64,000 bases of DNA from Lederbergia panacisoli (GTDB lineage Bacteria > Bacillota > Bacilli > Bacillales > Bacillaceae_C). Below are positions 28,093-37,300 of this stretch, one piece after another (within the stretch, counting starts at the first letter, position 1; every line of letters begins with the position of its first letter). The stretch spans positions 124,001-188,000 of the forward strand of contig NZ_JANJGU010000004.1 of NCBI RefSeq assembly GCF_024626525.1, written 5' to 3'. The position numbers were made by a program, and so were the translations under genes. The notes beneath the pieces were generated by a model, which saw only the letters and a list, made by a program, of their open reading frames with translations, did not search any database and had not been told where the DNA came from.

Positions 28093-28135
28093 GGACACAA
28101 ATAGGGGCTGTTGTGTCAAAGCCCCACTAGTGTCC
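28093..28135 (-). terminator. Two-tier hairpin between cstA and the copy B operon
   Basis: An outer stem GGACAC / GTGTCC encloses an inner stem GGGGCT / AGCCCC. On the minus strand it is followed by TCTTTT, so it may terminate cstA or attenuate into the xanthine dehydrogenase operon. The gap 28025-28153 holds nothing else recognised. Confidence 0.55.
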
Positions 28136-28153
28136 AGTTTGTTAAAAAAGTGT

Positions 28154-29611
28154 TTAGGACGCTTTGCCCAATCCATCGTCAAGGATAATAGGCTTAATCC
28201 CTTTTTCTGCGGCATTGAGTTTTGCTCTAAGTCCCATAAAGAATCCTGCGATAATAATGATTGTTATAATGCTTGCAACAATGTAGGAGATGTTCATTGG
28301 CAATTTGAAACCAATCTGTGCATTTAGAATAAACGTAAAGGTTGTCATTGTAATAAAAATGGCAGGAATGGCCGCAATCCAATAGTTTTTCTTTTGCAAA
28401 GCGAGATACATGGCGCATACCCATAATGCAATCATGGCTGTAGACTGATTCGCCCAAGCAAAATATCTCCAAAGAATATTAAAATCCATTTGCGTAAGAA
28501 TGATGGAAATGACAAACATTGGAATGGTAATCCATAGTCGGTTTCCGAATTTCTTTTGGGCTAATCCAATATAATCCGCAATAATCATTCGTGCACTTCT
28601 AAAGGCAGTATCTCCTGAAGTGATTGGAAGAACGATAACTCCAAGAACTGCAATTGTTCCAAATACAGCACCGAGTGTTGTAATGGAAACTTCTTTTACA
28701 ATCCCAGCAGGTCCTACTTCAGCAAGCAATTGGTTCAATGAAGCTCCATCGAAAATAGACATGGCGGCTGCAGCCCATATCATAGCTATAATGGCCTCGG
28801 CAATCATCATTCCGTAGAAAATATAACGTCCTTGTGATTCTCTTTGGGTTGTACGCGAAATAATTGGCGACTGTGTTGCATGGAACCCAGATAATGCTCC
28901 ACAAGCAATTGTTATAAATAGAATTGGGAATACTGGTAGATTATCAGGATGCATATTTGCAAGAGACAACTCGGGAATAGGGTGCCCTTGGAAAATAAGT
29001 GCTCCGCCAATTCCAACAGCGCTAATCAATAAGATTAAGCCAAGAATAGGATAGATTCTTCCGATAATTTTATCGATTGGCAGTAAAGTAGCTAAAAGAT
29101 AGTAAGCGAAAATAATAGCGACCCAGAAACCAACGGACATCCATCCTTTTGTCAAATCACCAAGTAGTTCTGCAGGTGCAGTAACAAATACGGTTCCAAC
29201 AAGGATGAGCAATAAAATGGAAAATGCGTTAACGACATGTTTGAAGGCTTTTCCAAGAAACATGCCAGCTAGTTCAGGTAAGTGTGCGCCGCGATTCCTT
29301 AACGAGATCATCCCGGTCAAATAATCATGGACGGCACCTGCGAATATCGCTCCGAATACAATCCATAGAAATGCGACAGGTCCGTATAATGCCCCCATAA
29401 TAGGACCAAAAATAGGTCCCACCCCTGCGATATTCAATAATTGAATGAGAGAGTTGCGTTGTTTTCCCATTGGGACATAATCCAATCCATCTGCAAGCGT
29501 GTAAGCAGGTGTTTTGCGAGTTTCCTTCATTCCAAAAACTTTTTCAACATACTTTCCATACGTGAAATAACTTACGACTAACAAAATGATTGCAGCAAAA
29601 AAAGTGATCAT
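28154..29611 (-). CDS. cstA: CstA-family carbon starvation / pyruvate-peptide permease
   Basis: Polytopic membrane protein of 485 aa with about 14 hydrophobic segments, of the short CstA type. Family landmarks: DYVPMGKQRNSLIQLLNIAGVGPIFGPI, WIVFGAIFAGAVHDYLTGM, SGFHATQSPIISRTTQRESQ and LPITSGDTAFRSARMIIADY. CstA-type carriers import pyruvate or small peptides during carbon limitation; which substrate applies is not visible. Strong AGGAGG before the ATG. Monocistronic by context, divergent from the iron-uptake operon; the region 29612-29831 holds the Fur-controlled promoter of the latter. Confidence 0.9.
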   Translation of the reverse strand: MITFFAAIILLVVSYFTYGKYVEKVFGMKETRKTPAYTLADGLDYVPMGKQRNSLIQLLNIAGVGPIFGPIMGALYGPVAFLWIVFGAIFAGAVHDYLTGMISLRNRGAHLPELAGMFLGKAFKHVVNAFSILLLILVGTVFVTAPAELLGDLTKGWMSVGFWVAIIFAYYLLATLLPIDKIIGRIYPILGLILLISAVGIGGALIFQGHPIPELSLANMHPDNLPVFPILFITIACGALSGFHATQSPIISRTTQRESQGRYIFYGMMIAEAIIAMIWAAAAMSIFDGASLNQLLAEVGPAGIVKEVSITTLGAVFGTIAVLGVIVLPITSGDTAFRSARMIIADYIGLAQKKFGNRLWITIPMFVISIILTQMDFNILWRYFAWANQSTAMIALWVCAMYLALQKKNYWIAAIPAIFITMTTFTFILNAQIGFKLPMNISYIVASIITIIIIAGFFMGLRAKLNAAEKGIKPIILDDGLGKAS

Positions 29612-29713
29612 CTAGCAACCTCCTTTTTATTATGAATACGCTTTCATCCTATCATAGGGAATCTACCTTGAATAGAGCAAAAAGTTGGAAGTTGTTCACA
29701 ATTAGAATGTGAT

Positions 29714-29728
29714 TGATAATGATTATCA
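29714..29728. promoter_or_regulatory. Fur box 1
   Basis: TGATAATGATTATCA is an exact 7-1-7 Fur operator (TGATAAT-n-ATTATCA), just upstream of the -35 of the siderophore permease promoter. Confidence 0.92.
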
Positions 29729-29736
29729 GTTATAAG

Positions 29737-29764
29737 TTGACTTGAAAAACCCTCGTGATATAAT
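29737..29764 (+). promoter_or_regulatory. Sigma-A promoter of the siderophore permease operon
   Basis: TTGACT (-35, 29737) and TATAAT (-10, 29759) are separated by 16 bases. The promoter lies between two Fur boxes, so occupancy by Fe-Fur would block it from both sides. Confidence 0.8.
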
Positions 29765-29777
29765 AAAATTAATGTAT

Positions 29778-29792
29778 TGATAATGATTTTCA
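29778..29792. promoter_or_regulatory. Fur box 2
   Basis: TGATAATGATTTTCA matches the 7-1-7 Fur operator with one mismatch and covers the region just after the expected transcription start. Confidence 0.8.
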
Positions 29793-29831
29793 ATTAACAA
29801 TCTATTAGATTGATATTATATGGAGTTTTTT

Positions 29832-30782
29832 ATGAAAACATGGTACTTAATTACCGCATTAATATTTGCAGCAATTCTCTCATTATTTATTGGTGTCAGT
29901 AATATAGCTCCTCTTGATCTGCTCGATTTTCAGTCTGAGGAAACGCAAATTTTCCTAATAAGCCGCCTGCCGAGACTAATGGCTGTCATTCTAGCGGGGG
30001 CTGGAATGAGTATTGCCGGGCTTATTATGCAACAACTCAGTCGTAATAAATTCGTATCACCGACTACTGCTGGGACTTTAGACGCTACACGGCTCGGAAT
30101 TCTCGTTTCCATGCTCTTATTTGCAAATGCATCAACCTTGGAAAAAATGGTTGTTGCCTTTGTTTTTGCTCTAGGTGGAACATTGCTTTTTATGCAAATA
30201 TTGGACCGTATCAAGTTCAAAGATGCCATTTTTATTCCGCTTGTCGGGTTAATGTTTGGGAATATCTTATCCTCGATTACGACGTTCTTTGCATATCGAG
30301 CAGATGTAATTCAAAATATGTCTGCTTGGCTGCAAGGGGATTTTTCTATGATTATGAAAGGTCGGTATGAACTCCTGTATATAAGCATTCCTGTACTTTT
30401 GATTGCTTATTTGTATGCAAACCGGTTCACGGTAGCGGGAATGGGGGAGGACTTTTCAAAAAATTTAGGCCTTGCTTATAAACGAGTTGTTAATCTTGGT
30501 TTGATTCTTGTGGCGCTAATAACAGCTACTGTTGTATTGACGGTCGGGATGATTCCATTCCTCGGCTTGATCATACCAAATATAGTCTCCATTTCTAGGG
30601 GCGATCACTTACAAAAAACATTGCCGCATACGGCCCTTTTAGGTGCAACTTTCCTGTTAGTGTGTGATATTTTGGGGCGTGTTCTCATTTATCCATATGA
30701 AATTTCCATCAGTTTAATGGTGGGGGTAATCGGAAGCGGTATATTCCTTTATTTACTGTTCCGGAGGAAAGCCTATGCGTAA
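29832..30782 (+). CDS. yclN: Siderophore ABC transporter permease, YclN type
   Basis: FecCD-family membrane permease of 316 aa with nine to ten membrane segments. Typical motifs: SRLPRLMAVILAGAGMSIAGLIMQQ, RNKFVSPTTAGTLDATRLGIL and VGMIPFLGLIIPNIVS. It has the same length as B. subtilis YclN, a permease of the petrobactin/catecholate importer YclNOPQ. The ATG at 29832 is chosen because GGAG lies six bases before it; an upstream ATG at 29820 has no site. It overlaps the second permease by eight bases. Fur-repressed promoter directly upstream. Confidence 0.85.
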   Translation: MKTWYLITALIFAAILSLFIGVSNIAPLDLLDFQSEETQIFLISRLPRLMAVILAGAGMSIAGLIMQQLSRNKFVSPTTAGTLDATRLGILVSMLLFANASTLEKMVVAFVFALGGTLLFMQILDRIKFKDAIFIPLVGLMFGNILSSITTFFAYRADVIQNMSAWLQGDFSMIMKGRYELLYISIPVLLIAYLYANRFTVAGMGEDFSKNLGLAYKRVVNLGLILVALITATVVLTVGMIPFLGLIIPNIVSISRGDHLQKTLPHTALLGATFLLVCDILGRVLIYPYEISISLMVGVIGSGIFLYLLFRRKAYA

Positions 30783-31725
30783 TTCAATAAAAGTCACGAT
30801 TCTCGCACTGGTCGCTGTGGGGTGTGTGAGCCTTTATTTATTTCATCAATTAAACGGAAGTTTTGACTATGCATTGCCTAGAAGAGGAATAAAGGTACTC
30901 GCAATGTTGTTGACGGGGCTTGCTATTTCTTATGCAACCGTCGTATTCCAAACGATAACACATAATCGAATTTTAACTCCAAGTATTATGGGGCTGGATT
31001 CCCTTTATTTACTTATTCAAACATTGGCTATTTTCTTCTTAGGTTCTAATCACATCACCATTGTCAATAAGCAGGTCAATTTCATTTTATCCGTCCTTAC
31101 AATGGTTGTTTTTGCTTTACTGATCTATCAGTTTTTATTTAAAAAAGGTCAGCGTCCCATTTATTTTCTGCTATTAGTTGGAATTATCGTTGGCACCTTT
31201 TTTCAAAGTATATCAACCTTTTTGCAAGTATTAATTGATCCAAATGAGTTCCAAATTGTACAAGATCGGATGTTTGCAAGTTTCAATAATGTGAATGGAG
31301 ATCTTGTTTGGCTCTCATTTCTTGTTATTGGATTAGTGATCGTTATCGGCTGGAGATCCATTCCTTACTTAGATGTATTGTCACTAGGAAGAGAAACAGC
31401 GATTAATCTTGGAGTTGCTTACGATAAAATTGTAAAGCAAATGCTTGTTATCTCTGCTATTCTTATTTCTGTTTCCACAGCCCTCGTAGGACCGATTACT
31501 TTTTTTGGTTTAATTGTAGCCAACTTATCATATCAATTTTTTAAAACATTCAAACACGGCATATTAATTAGCGGTGCCGCACTTATGAGTGTAATTGCAC
31601 TAATTGGCGGTCAATGGGTTGTTGAGCGGATATTTACATTCTCAACAACGTTAAGTGTCATTATTAATTTTATCGGTGGAGTGTATTTCATTTATTTATT
31701 GCTAAAGGAGAGTCGATCCACATGA
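30775..31725 (+). CDS. yclO: Siderophore ABC transporter permease, YclO type
   Basis: Second FecCD-type permease, 316 aa. It shows PRRGIKVLAMLLTGLAISYATVVFQ, THNRILTPSIMGLDSLY (the ABC-coupling region), SLGRETAINLGVAYD and GPITFFGLIVANLSYQ. It pairs with the preceding permease as a heterodimer. CCGGAGGAAAGCCT precedes the ATG inside the upstream gene. Length and gene order match B. subtilis yclO. Overlaps the ATPase gene by four bases. Confidence 0.85.
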   Translation: MRNSIKVTILALVAVGCVSLYLFHQLNGSFDYALPRRGIKVLAMLLTGLAISYATVVFQTITHNRILTPSIMGLDSLYLLIQTLAIFFLGSNHITIVNKQVNFILSVLTMVVFALLIYQFLFKKGQRPIYFLLLVGIIVGTFFQSISTFLQVLIDPNEFQIVQDRMFASFNNVNGDLVWLSFLVIGLVIVIGWRSIPYLDVLSLGRETAINLGVAYDKIVKQMLVISAILISVSTALVGPITFFGLIVANLSYQFFKTFKHGILISGAALMSVIALIGGQWVVERIFTFSTTLSVIINFIGGVYFIYLLLKESRST

Positions 31726-32483
31726 TACAAGTACGGGGTTTGTCAAAATTGTACGGAAAAAAACATGTCGTGGAAGATGTGACAGTTGATATACAAAGAG
31801 GACAAATTACTTCTTTTATTGGGCCAAACGGAGCGGGTAAATCAACTTTACTTTCAATGGTGAGCCGCTTGCTAGATGCAGATACAGGGGAGGTACTTGT
31901 CGATAAGACTAATGCACGTGGGATGAAATCTAATGAGTTCTCCAAGAAAGTGTCCATTTTAAAGCAATCCAATTATATGAATGTTCGTTTGACCATTCGC
32001 GAGTTAGTGTCTTTTGGGCGTTTTCCTTATTCAAAAGGGAGATTGACTGCAGAGGATAAGAGGAAAGTCGATGAAGCTCTTGAATATATGGCCTTAACGG
32101 ATATGGAGGATGCTTTTGTTGAAGAATTGTCCGGCGGTCAGCGGCAACGCGCTTTTATCGCAATGGTCATTGCCCAAGATACAGATTATATTTTACTTGA
32201 TGAACCATTAAATAATCTGGATATGAAGCATTCTGTTCAAATAATGAAAATTTTACGCAGGCTTGTAGATGAGCTCGGGAAAACAGTAGTCATTGTTCTC
32301 CATGATATTAATTTTGCTTCAGTATACTCCGATAGAATTGTTGCTTTAAAAAATGGTCGTGTCGTGAAGGATGGACCAACGGACGAAATCATCCAATCCG
32401 ATTCATTAAGGGAAATCTATGATATGGAAATCCCTATCCAACAATTAAATAACTGCCGAATTTGTGTGTATTTTAATTCTTAA
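31722..32483 (+). CDS. yclP: Siderophore ABC transporter ATPase, YclP type
   Basis: ATP-binding subunit, 253 aa. Walker A GPNGAGKST near residue 36, Q-loop LKQSNYMNVRLT, signature LSGGQRQRAFIAMVIAQ, Walker B YILLDEPLNNLD, and the switch His in IVLHDINFA. The match in size and order to yclP is close. In B. subtilis the operon continues with yclQ, the lipoprotein that binds the ferric siderophore; here the ORF is followed by a terminator and no binding-protein gene. The importer must borrow one encoded elsewhere, or yclQ has been lost or moved. Confidence 0.88.
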   Translation: MIQVRGLSKLYGKKHVVEDVTVDIQRGQITSFIGPNGAGKSTLLSMVSRLLDADTGEVLVDKTNARGMKSNEFSKKVSILKQSNYMNVRLTIRELVSFGRFPYSKGRLTAEDKRKVDEALEYMALTDMEDAFVEELSGGQRQRAFIAMVIAQDTDYILLDEPLNNLDMKHSVQIMKILRRLVDELGKTVVIVLHDINFASVYSDRIVALKNGRVVKDGPTDEIIQSDSLREIYDMEIPIQQLNNCRICVYFNS

Positions 32484-32486
32484 CAT

Positions 32487-32523
32487 CCGATCAAGAGATA
32501 TTTTTCTTGGTCGGTTTTTTTTT
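32487..32523 (+). terminator. Rho-independent terminator after yclP
   Basis: CCGATCAAGA pairs with TCTTGGTCGG (one G-U), followed by a run of nine T. Confidence 0.88.
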
Positions 32524-32544
32524 GTTTGCGCATGCGCTTTTATA

Positions 32545-32720
32545 TGTCCAGCTCAAGACCTATCGACTAGCAAACTTCCTGTCCTTTTCTCTTGCGTAAG
32601 TCAACATCAGGTGAAATTTGAAATGCCAATTTCACTTGCTCGTGCATCGCTGTGTTTCCTATATCGCAAGTCTTAGGGCCTGAAGTTTGTACGTCGATGG
32701 ACAGGCGCTTCCGCTTTTCT
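32545..32720 (-). repeat. Dispersed repeat element, full-length copy 1
   Basis: About 175 bp. On the minus strand it runs from AGAAAAGCGGAAGCGCCTG through GATGTTGACTTACGC to CTAGTCGATAGG and AGCTGGACA. The same ends and internal blocks recur on the plus strand at 61735-61888, and a short form lies at 17349. The two ends are partly complementary: AGCGCC near one end against GGCGCT (here GGTCTT-diverged) at the other, and ATCGAC against GTCGAT, so the transcript could close on itself. No transposase or target duplication was found. It occupies most of the gap between yclP and narK. Confidence 0.7.
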
Positions 32721-32811
32721 AGTCATTATCAGCCCATTTTGAAAATATGATAGATATGAATGTTTTATCCATGAAAAGGAATGGTAAGAAGATAGGAAAG
32801 GAGGAGAAAAT

Positions 32812-34308
32812 ATGAATCGCGGTGGTGCACAGTTAACGCTGCAAACGAGCAGCTTAGTTGCAGGATTTATGGTTTGGGTCATTTTATCTTCACTTATGCC
32901 TTTTATTACGACAGATATTCCACTAAAAGCGGGTCAAATTGCATGGGTGACGGCTGTGCCTGTTATTTTGGGTTCTTTATTAAGAGTGCCGCTTGGATAT
33001 TGGACAAATCGGTTTGGGGCAAGATATTTGTTTTTCATTAGTTTCATCGTTCTATTATTTCCTGTTTATTATGTCAGCATAGCCAATTCAATGGGGGACC
33101 TCATTATTGGCGGTTTATTTATTGGTGTTGGGGGCGCCATTTTTTCTGTTGGTGTTACTTCATTGCCCAAGTATTATCCAAAGGAAAAGCATGGCTTTAT
33201 AAACGGTGTATATGGGATGGGGAATATTGGTACTGCTGTTACAAGCTTTGCGGCACCCGTCCTTGCTAATATGTATGGCTGGAGAAAAACCGTTTTGTTT
33301 TACATTTTTTTAATGGCCCTGTTTGCCTTACTAAACTTCCTTTTAGGTGATAGAAAAGAAGCGAAAATTCGCGTTTCCGTTGTAAAACAAATTAATAGTG
33401 TATATAAAAATCAAAAGTTATGGTTCTTAAGTTTGTTTTATTTTATTACTTTCGGTTCATTTGTCGCTTTTACTATATATTTGCCCAACTTTCTTGTGAA
33501 TCATTTCGGATTGGAGAAAGTAGACGCTGGTATGCGGACGGCGGGATTTATTGTCCTTGCTACGTTATTGCGCCCTGTTGGAGGTTGGCTCGGGGATAAG
33601 TTTAACTCATTTAAAATTCTTTCACTTGTATTTGCGGGTCTGACATTGGCTGGATTTCTTTTATCCTTTACTCCTTCCCTTACCATTTACACTGTTGGCT
33701 GTCTAGCTGTTGCATTTTGCGCAGGAATTGGCAATGGTACAATCTTTAAACTTGTCCCACTTTATTTTTCAAAACAGGCTGGGATTGTAAACGGGATTGT
33801 TGCGATGATGGGGGGACTCGGTGGTTTCTTTCCGCCGCTGATTTTAACGATTTTGTTTAATCTAACTGGCCACTATGCTATTGGTTTTATGGCTTTATCA
33901 CAGTTCTCGCTTGCAAGTCTCATTTTAGTTCTATGGATGTATCACCAAGACAAACTATTTGTAAGCGAAAATGTGTTGGAACACACTGCTTCGGGACTCA
34001 TGCTCACAAAACCGAATGGACAAATTGTAAGAATAAATCCGGCTTTTACAAAAGTGACAGGATATACATTAGACGAAGTAATCGGTAAAACTCCTAGTTT
34101 TCTCCACTCAGGAAAACAAGGGAAATCTTTTTATGAAGAAATGTGGGCAACAATTGGCGAGCAAGGTTTCTGGCAAGGGGAAATTTGGAATAAACGCAAA
34201 AACGGGGAAATGTATAAAGAATGGCTGACAATCAGCCCGGTCAAAAATGAAGCGGGCGATGTTCAATATTATGCAGGCATGTTCAATGAACTGACGGAGG
34301 AAAGCTAA
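32812..34308 (+). CDS. narK: NarK-type nitrate/nitrite transporter fused to a C-terminal PAS domain
   Basis: Membrane carrier of the NarK/NasA branch of the major facilitator superfamily: residues 1 to about 380 form the twelve-helix transporter (LRVPLGYWTNRFGARYLF, the NNP-type GVYGMGNIGTAVTSFAAPVLA and GIVAMMGGLGGFFPPL nitrate signatures). After WMYHQDKLF the chain continues into a PAS domain, about residues 385-495: GLMLTKPNGQIVRINPAF, TGYTLDEVIGKTPSFLHSG, FWQGEIWNKRKNGEMY and SPVKNEAGDVQYYAGMF. Ordinary NarK proteins stop near 400 aa. The frame is continuous, so this is a real fusion, not a frameshift product. AAAGGAGGAG precedes the ATG. narG follows 66 bases later. The PAS domain could sense redox state, oxygen or a ligand and gate transport; that is inference. 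Confidence 0.9.
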   Translation: MNRGGAQLTLQTSSLVAGFMVWVILSSLMPFITTDIPLKAGQIAWVTAVPVILGSLLRVPLGYWTNRFGARYLFFISFIVLLFPVYYVSIANSMGDLIIGGLFIGVGGAIFSVGVTSLPKYYPKEKHGFINGVYGMGNIGTAVTSFAAPVLANMYGWRKTVLFYIFLMALFALLNFLLGDRKEAKIRVSVVKQINSVYKNQKLWFLSLFYFITFGSFVAFTIYLPNFLVNHFGLEKVDAGMRTAGFIVLATLLRPVGGWLGDKFNSFKILSLVFAGLTLAGFLLSFTPSLTIYTVGCLAVAFCAGIGNGTIFKLVPLYFSKQAGIVNGIVAMMGGLGGFFPPLILTILFNLTGHYAIGFMALSQFSLASLILVLWMYHQDKLFVSENVLEHTASGLMLTKPNGQIVRINPAFTKVTGYTLDEVIGKTPSFLHSGKQGKSFYEEMWATIGEQGFWQGEIWNKRKNGEMYKEWLTISPVKNEAGDVQYYAGMFNELTEES

Positions 34309-34374
34309 AGAACTGTTTATTTGCGCATAAGTTGGGAAAAGTATGTAAAAGTATGTCTCGAAAGGGAGTTGAAT

Positions 34375-37300
34375 ATGACAAATATTTCGAAAGCTTCTTC
34401 GCCGTTTTGGAAAAAGCTAAAGTTTTTCGGAAAAACGGTCCCTGAAACAGAACATAGTGAAATGCAGCCATATGACCGCGGCTCCGAAAGAGTTTATCGC
34501 AGGCGTTGGCAGCATGATAAAGTTGTTCGGACGACACACGGGGTAAATTGCACAGGTTCCTGTAGTTGGAAGGTGCACGTGAAGGATGGAATTATCACGT
34601 GGGAAACGCAACAAACGGATTATCCATCAACTGGACCAGATATGCCAGAGTTTGAACCGCGTGGTTGTCAGAGGGGGGCAACTTTTTCTTGGTATACATA
34701 CAGCCCTCTGCGAATTCGTTATCCCTATATACGCGGGTCGCTACTCACGCTTTGGAGAGAGGCTCTGCAGGAAACAAAGGATCCGGTGGCGGCTTGGAAA
34801 AGCATTGCTGAAGATGAAGAAAAGTCGAAGGAATATAAGAAATCCCGTGGGAAAGGCGGACTTGTCAGGACGACGTGGGATGAAATGAACACGCTTATCT
34901 CTGCTTCTCTTATTCATACGATTCAGGAGTATGGACCTGACAGGATATTTGGATTCTCCCCTATTCCTGCCATGTCGATGGTGAGTTATGCGGCTGGAGG
35001 CCGGTTTTTAAGTTTATTGGGCGGCTCTTTGCTTAGTTTTTATGATTGGTATGCAGATCTGCCGAATTCCTCGCCGCAAATTTGGGGAGATCAAACAGAT
35101 GTACCTGAGAGTTCAGATTGGTTTAATTCAAGTTATATTATTGCTTGGGGATCGAATATTCCTCAAACCCGAACACCCGATTCGCATTTTTATGTAGAAT
35201 CCAGATATCGCGGCACGAAAGTGGTAGCGGTTGCACCGGACTATGCTGAGTATGTTAAATTTGCCGACAATTGGCTGCCCGTTAAGGTAGGGATGGACGG
35301 GGCGCTTGCTATGGCGATGACACATGTTATTTTAAAAGAGTTTTATGTGGATCAACAAGTTGATTTTTTCAATGATTATATAAAAACATACACGGACATG
35401 CCTTTTTTGATCACATTAAAGGAAAAAGATGGCGGGTATGTTGGAGATAAGTTCTTGCGGGCAAGTGATCTTAGTATGATTGTAGAAAAGTCAGAATGGA
35501 AGCCGGTTTTATTGGATAAAAAAACTGGCAGGTTCGTCATTCCGAATGGGACCGTCGGTCATAGATGGGATGAGAAGGCGAACTGGAATTTAAAGCTGGA
35601 GGATCGTGACAATGGACTAGGTGATATTGATCCGGAACTTACATTATTAGGTCAAGAAGACGAAGTCGTGATGGGCTTATTTCCTTACTTCGGCGAAGAA
35701 CAAGAGGGAGTTTTAAAACGAGGACTTCCTGTGAAAAAAATATCAGTGGATGGAAAGGAAGTTTACGTAACAACTGTGTTTGATTTAATGATGGCAAACA
35801 GCGCAGTAGGCCGCGGACTTCCTGGGGATTATCCTACAAGCTATGAGGATGATATTCCTTATACGCCAGCTTGGCAGGAAAAATTGACAGGCGTCGATAA
35901 ACATCAAGCTGCTCAAATCGCAAGGGAATTCGCCCAAAATGCGATCGATTCAGAAGGTCGGTCTATGATCATCATGGGGGCGGGCATCAATCACTGGTAT
36001 CATTCGGATACGATTTATCGGTCGATTTTAAATCTTGTCATGTTGACAGGCTGTCAAGGAAGAAATGGCGGTGGCTGGGCTCATTACGTTGGTCAGGAAA
36101 AAGTTCGCCCAATCGAAGGCTGGGGTACGATTGCGATGGCGAGGGATTGGGGCGGACCGCCGAGACTTATGAATGGCACGAGCTTCTTTTACTTTGCAAC
36201 AGAACAATGGCGCTATGAAGATCAGCGCATGGAAAATTTAAAATCCCCACTTGTTGATAAAAGTAAATATAGTCATCCAGGTGATTACAATGTGTTGGCT
36301 GCAAGGCTTGGTTGGCTTCCTAGTTATCCTCAATTTAATAAAAGCAGCCTGAAAATGGGTGCTGATGCCCGAGGATTGAATGACAATTTGAAAAAGCAAG
36401 TGACAGAACAATTAAAAAATGGCCAATTGAAATTTGCAGTTGAAAATCCTGAAGATAGAAGGAACTTTCCGAAAGTTTTATTCGTTTGGCGGGCAAATTT
36501 AATTGGCAGCTCGGCAAAAGGACATGAATATTTTTTAAAGCATTTGCTTGGAACCCATGATGGAACATTAAGCACAGAAAATGAACACGATTTGACTGAA
36601 GAAATTAATTGGGTAGAAGAAATGCCGCAAGGAAAGCTCGATCTAATGGTTAGTGCCGATTTTCGGATGTGCAGTACGGGACTGTATTCGGATATTTTGC
36701 TGCCTGCCGCTACTTGGTATGAAAAATACGATATTTCAAGTACAGATATGCATCCTTTCGTGCATCCTTTTAATCCTGCAATCACACCTCCGTGGGAAGC
36801 GAAATCAGATTGGGAAATGTTTAGAAATTTAGCGAAAAGGTTTTCTATGATGGCGAAGCATTATTTGCCTGAAGTTGTTCAAGATGCAGTTGCAACCCCG
36901 CTCGGAAAGGATTCACCGGACGAGATCAGCCAAGCATATGGCCGTGCACCTGATTGGAAGCATGGAGAATTTGAACCGATGCCTGGAGTGAACTTGCCGA
37001 AACTTCAAATTGTCGAACGAGATTATACAAAGGTTTTTGATAAGTTCGTAACACTTGGGCCAAATGCGGTTAACTTAGGAGCACACGGGATTGGATACAA
37101 AGCGGAAGAGGCTTATGAGAAATTGCTTGCTATGCTCGGTCCGTCAAAATACTCGGAACAATATCAGGACAAACCGAATTTGTACACTGATAAGAATGCT
37201 GCGGAGGCGATGCTGGCCTTATCTAGTGCAACGAACGGAAGCTTGGCTATGAAGGCGTGGGAAGCGCTGGAAAAACAAACGGGTCAACCATTAAAAGACC

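Noticed and set aside
32545-32720. Insertion sequence remnant
   Set aside because: No transposase fragment, no clear target duplication; treated as a dispersed structured repeat.
32721-32811. FNR or NsrR operator upstream of narK
   Set aside because: No TGTGA-n6-TCACA or similar dyad was found by eye; anaerobic control of the nar genes cannot be placed from this sequence.
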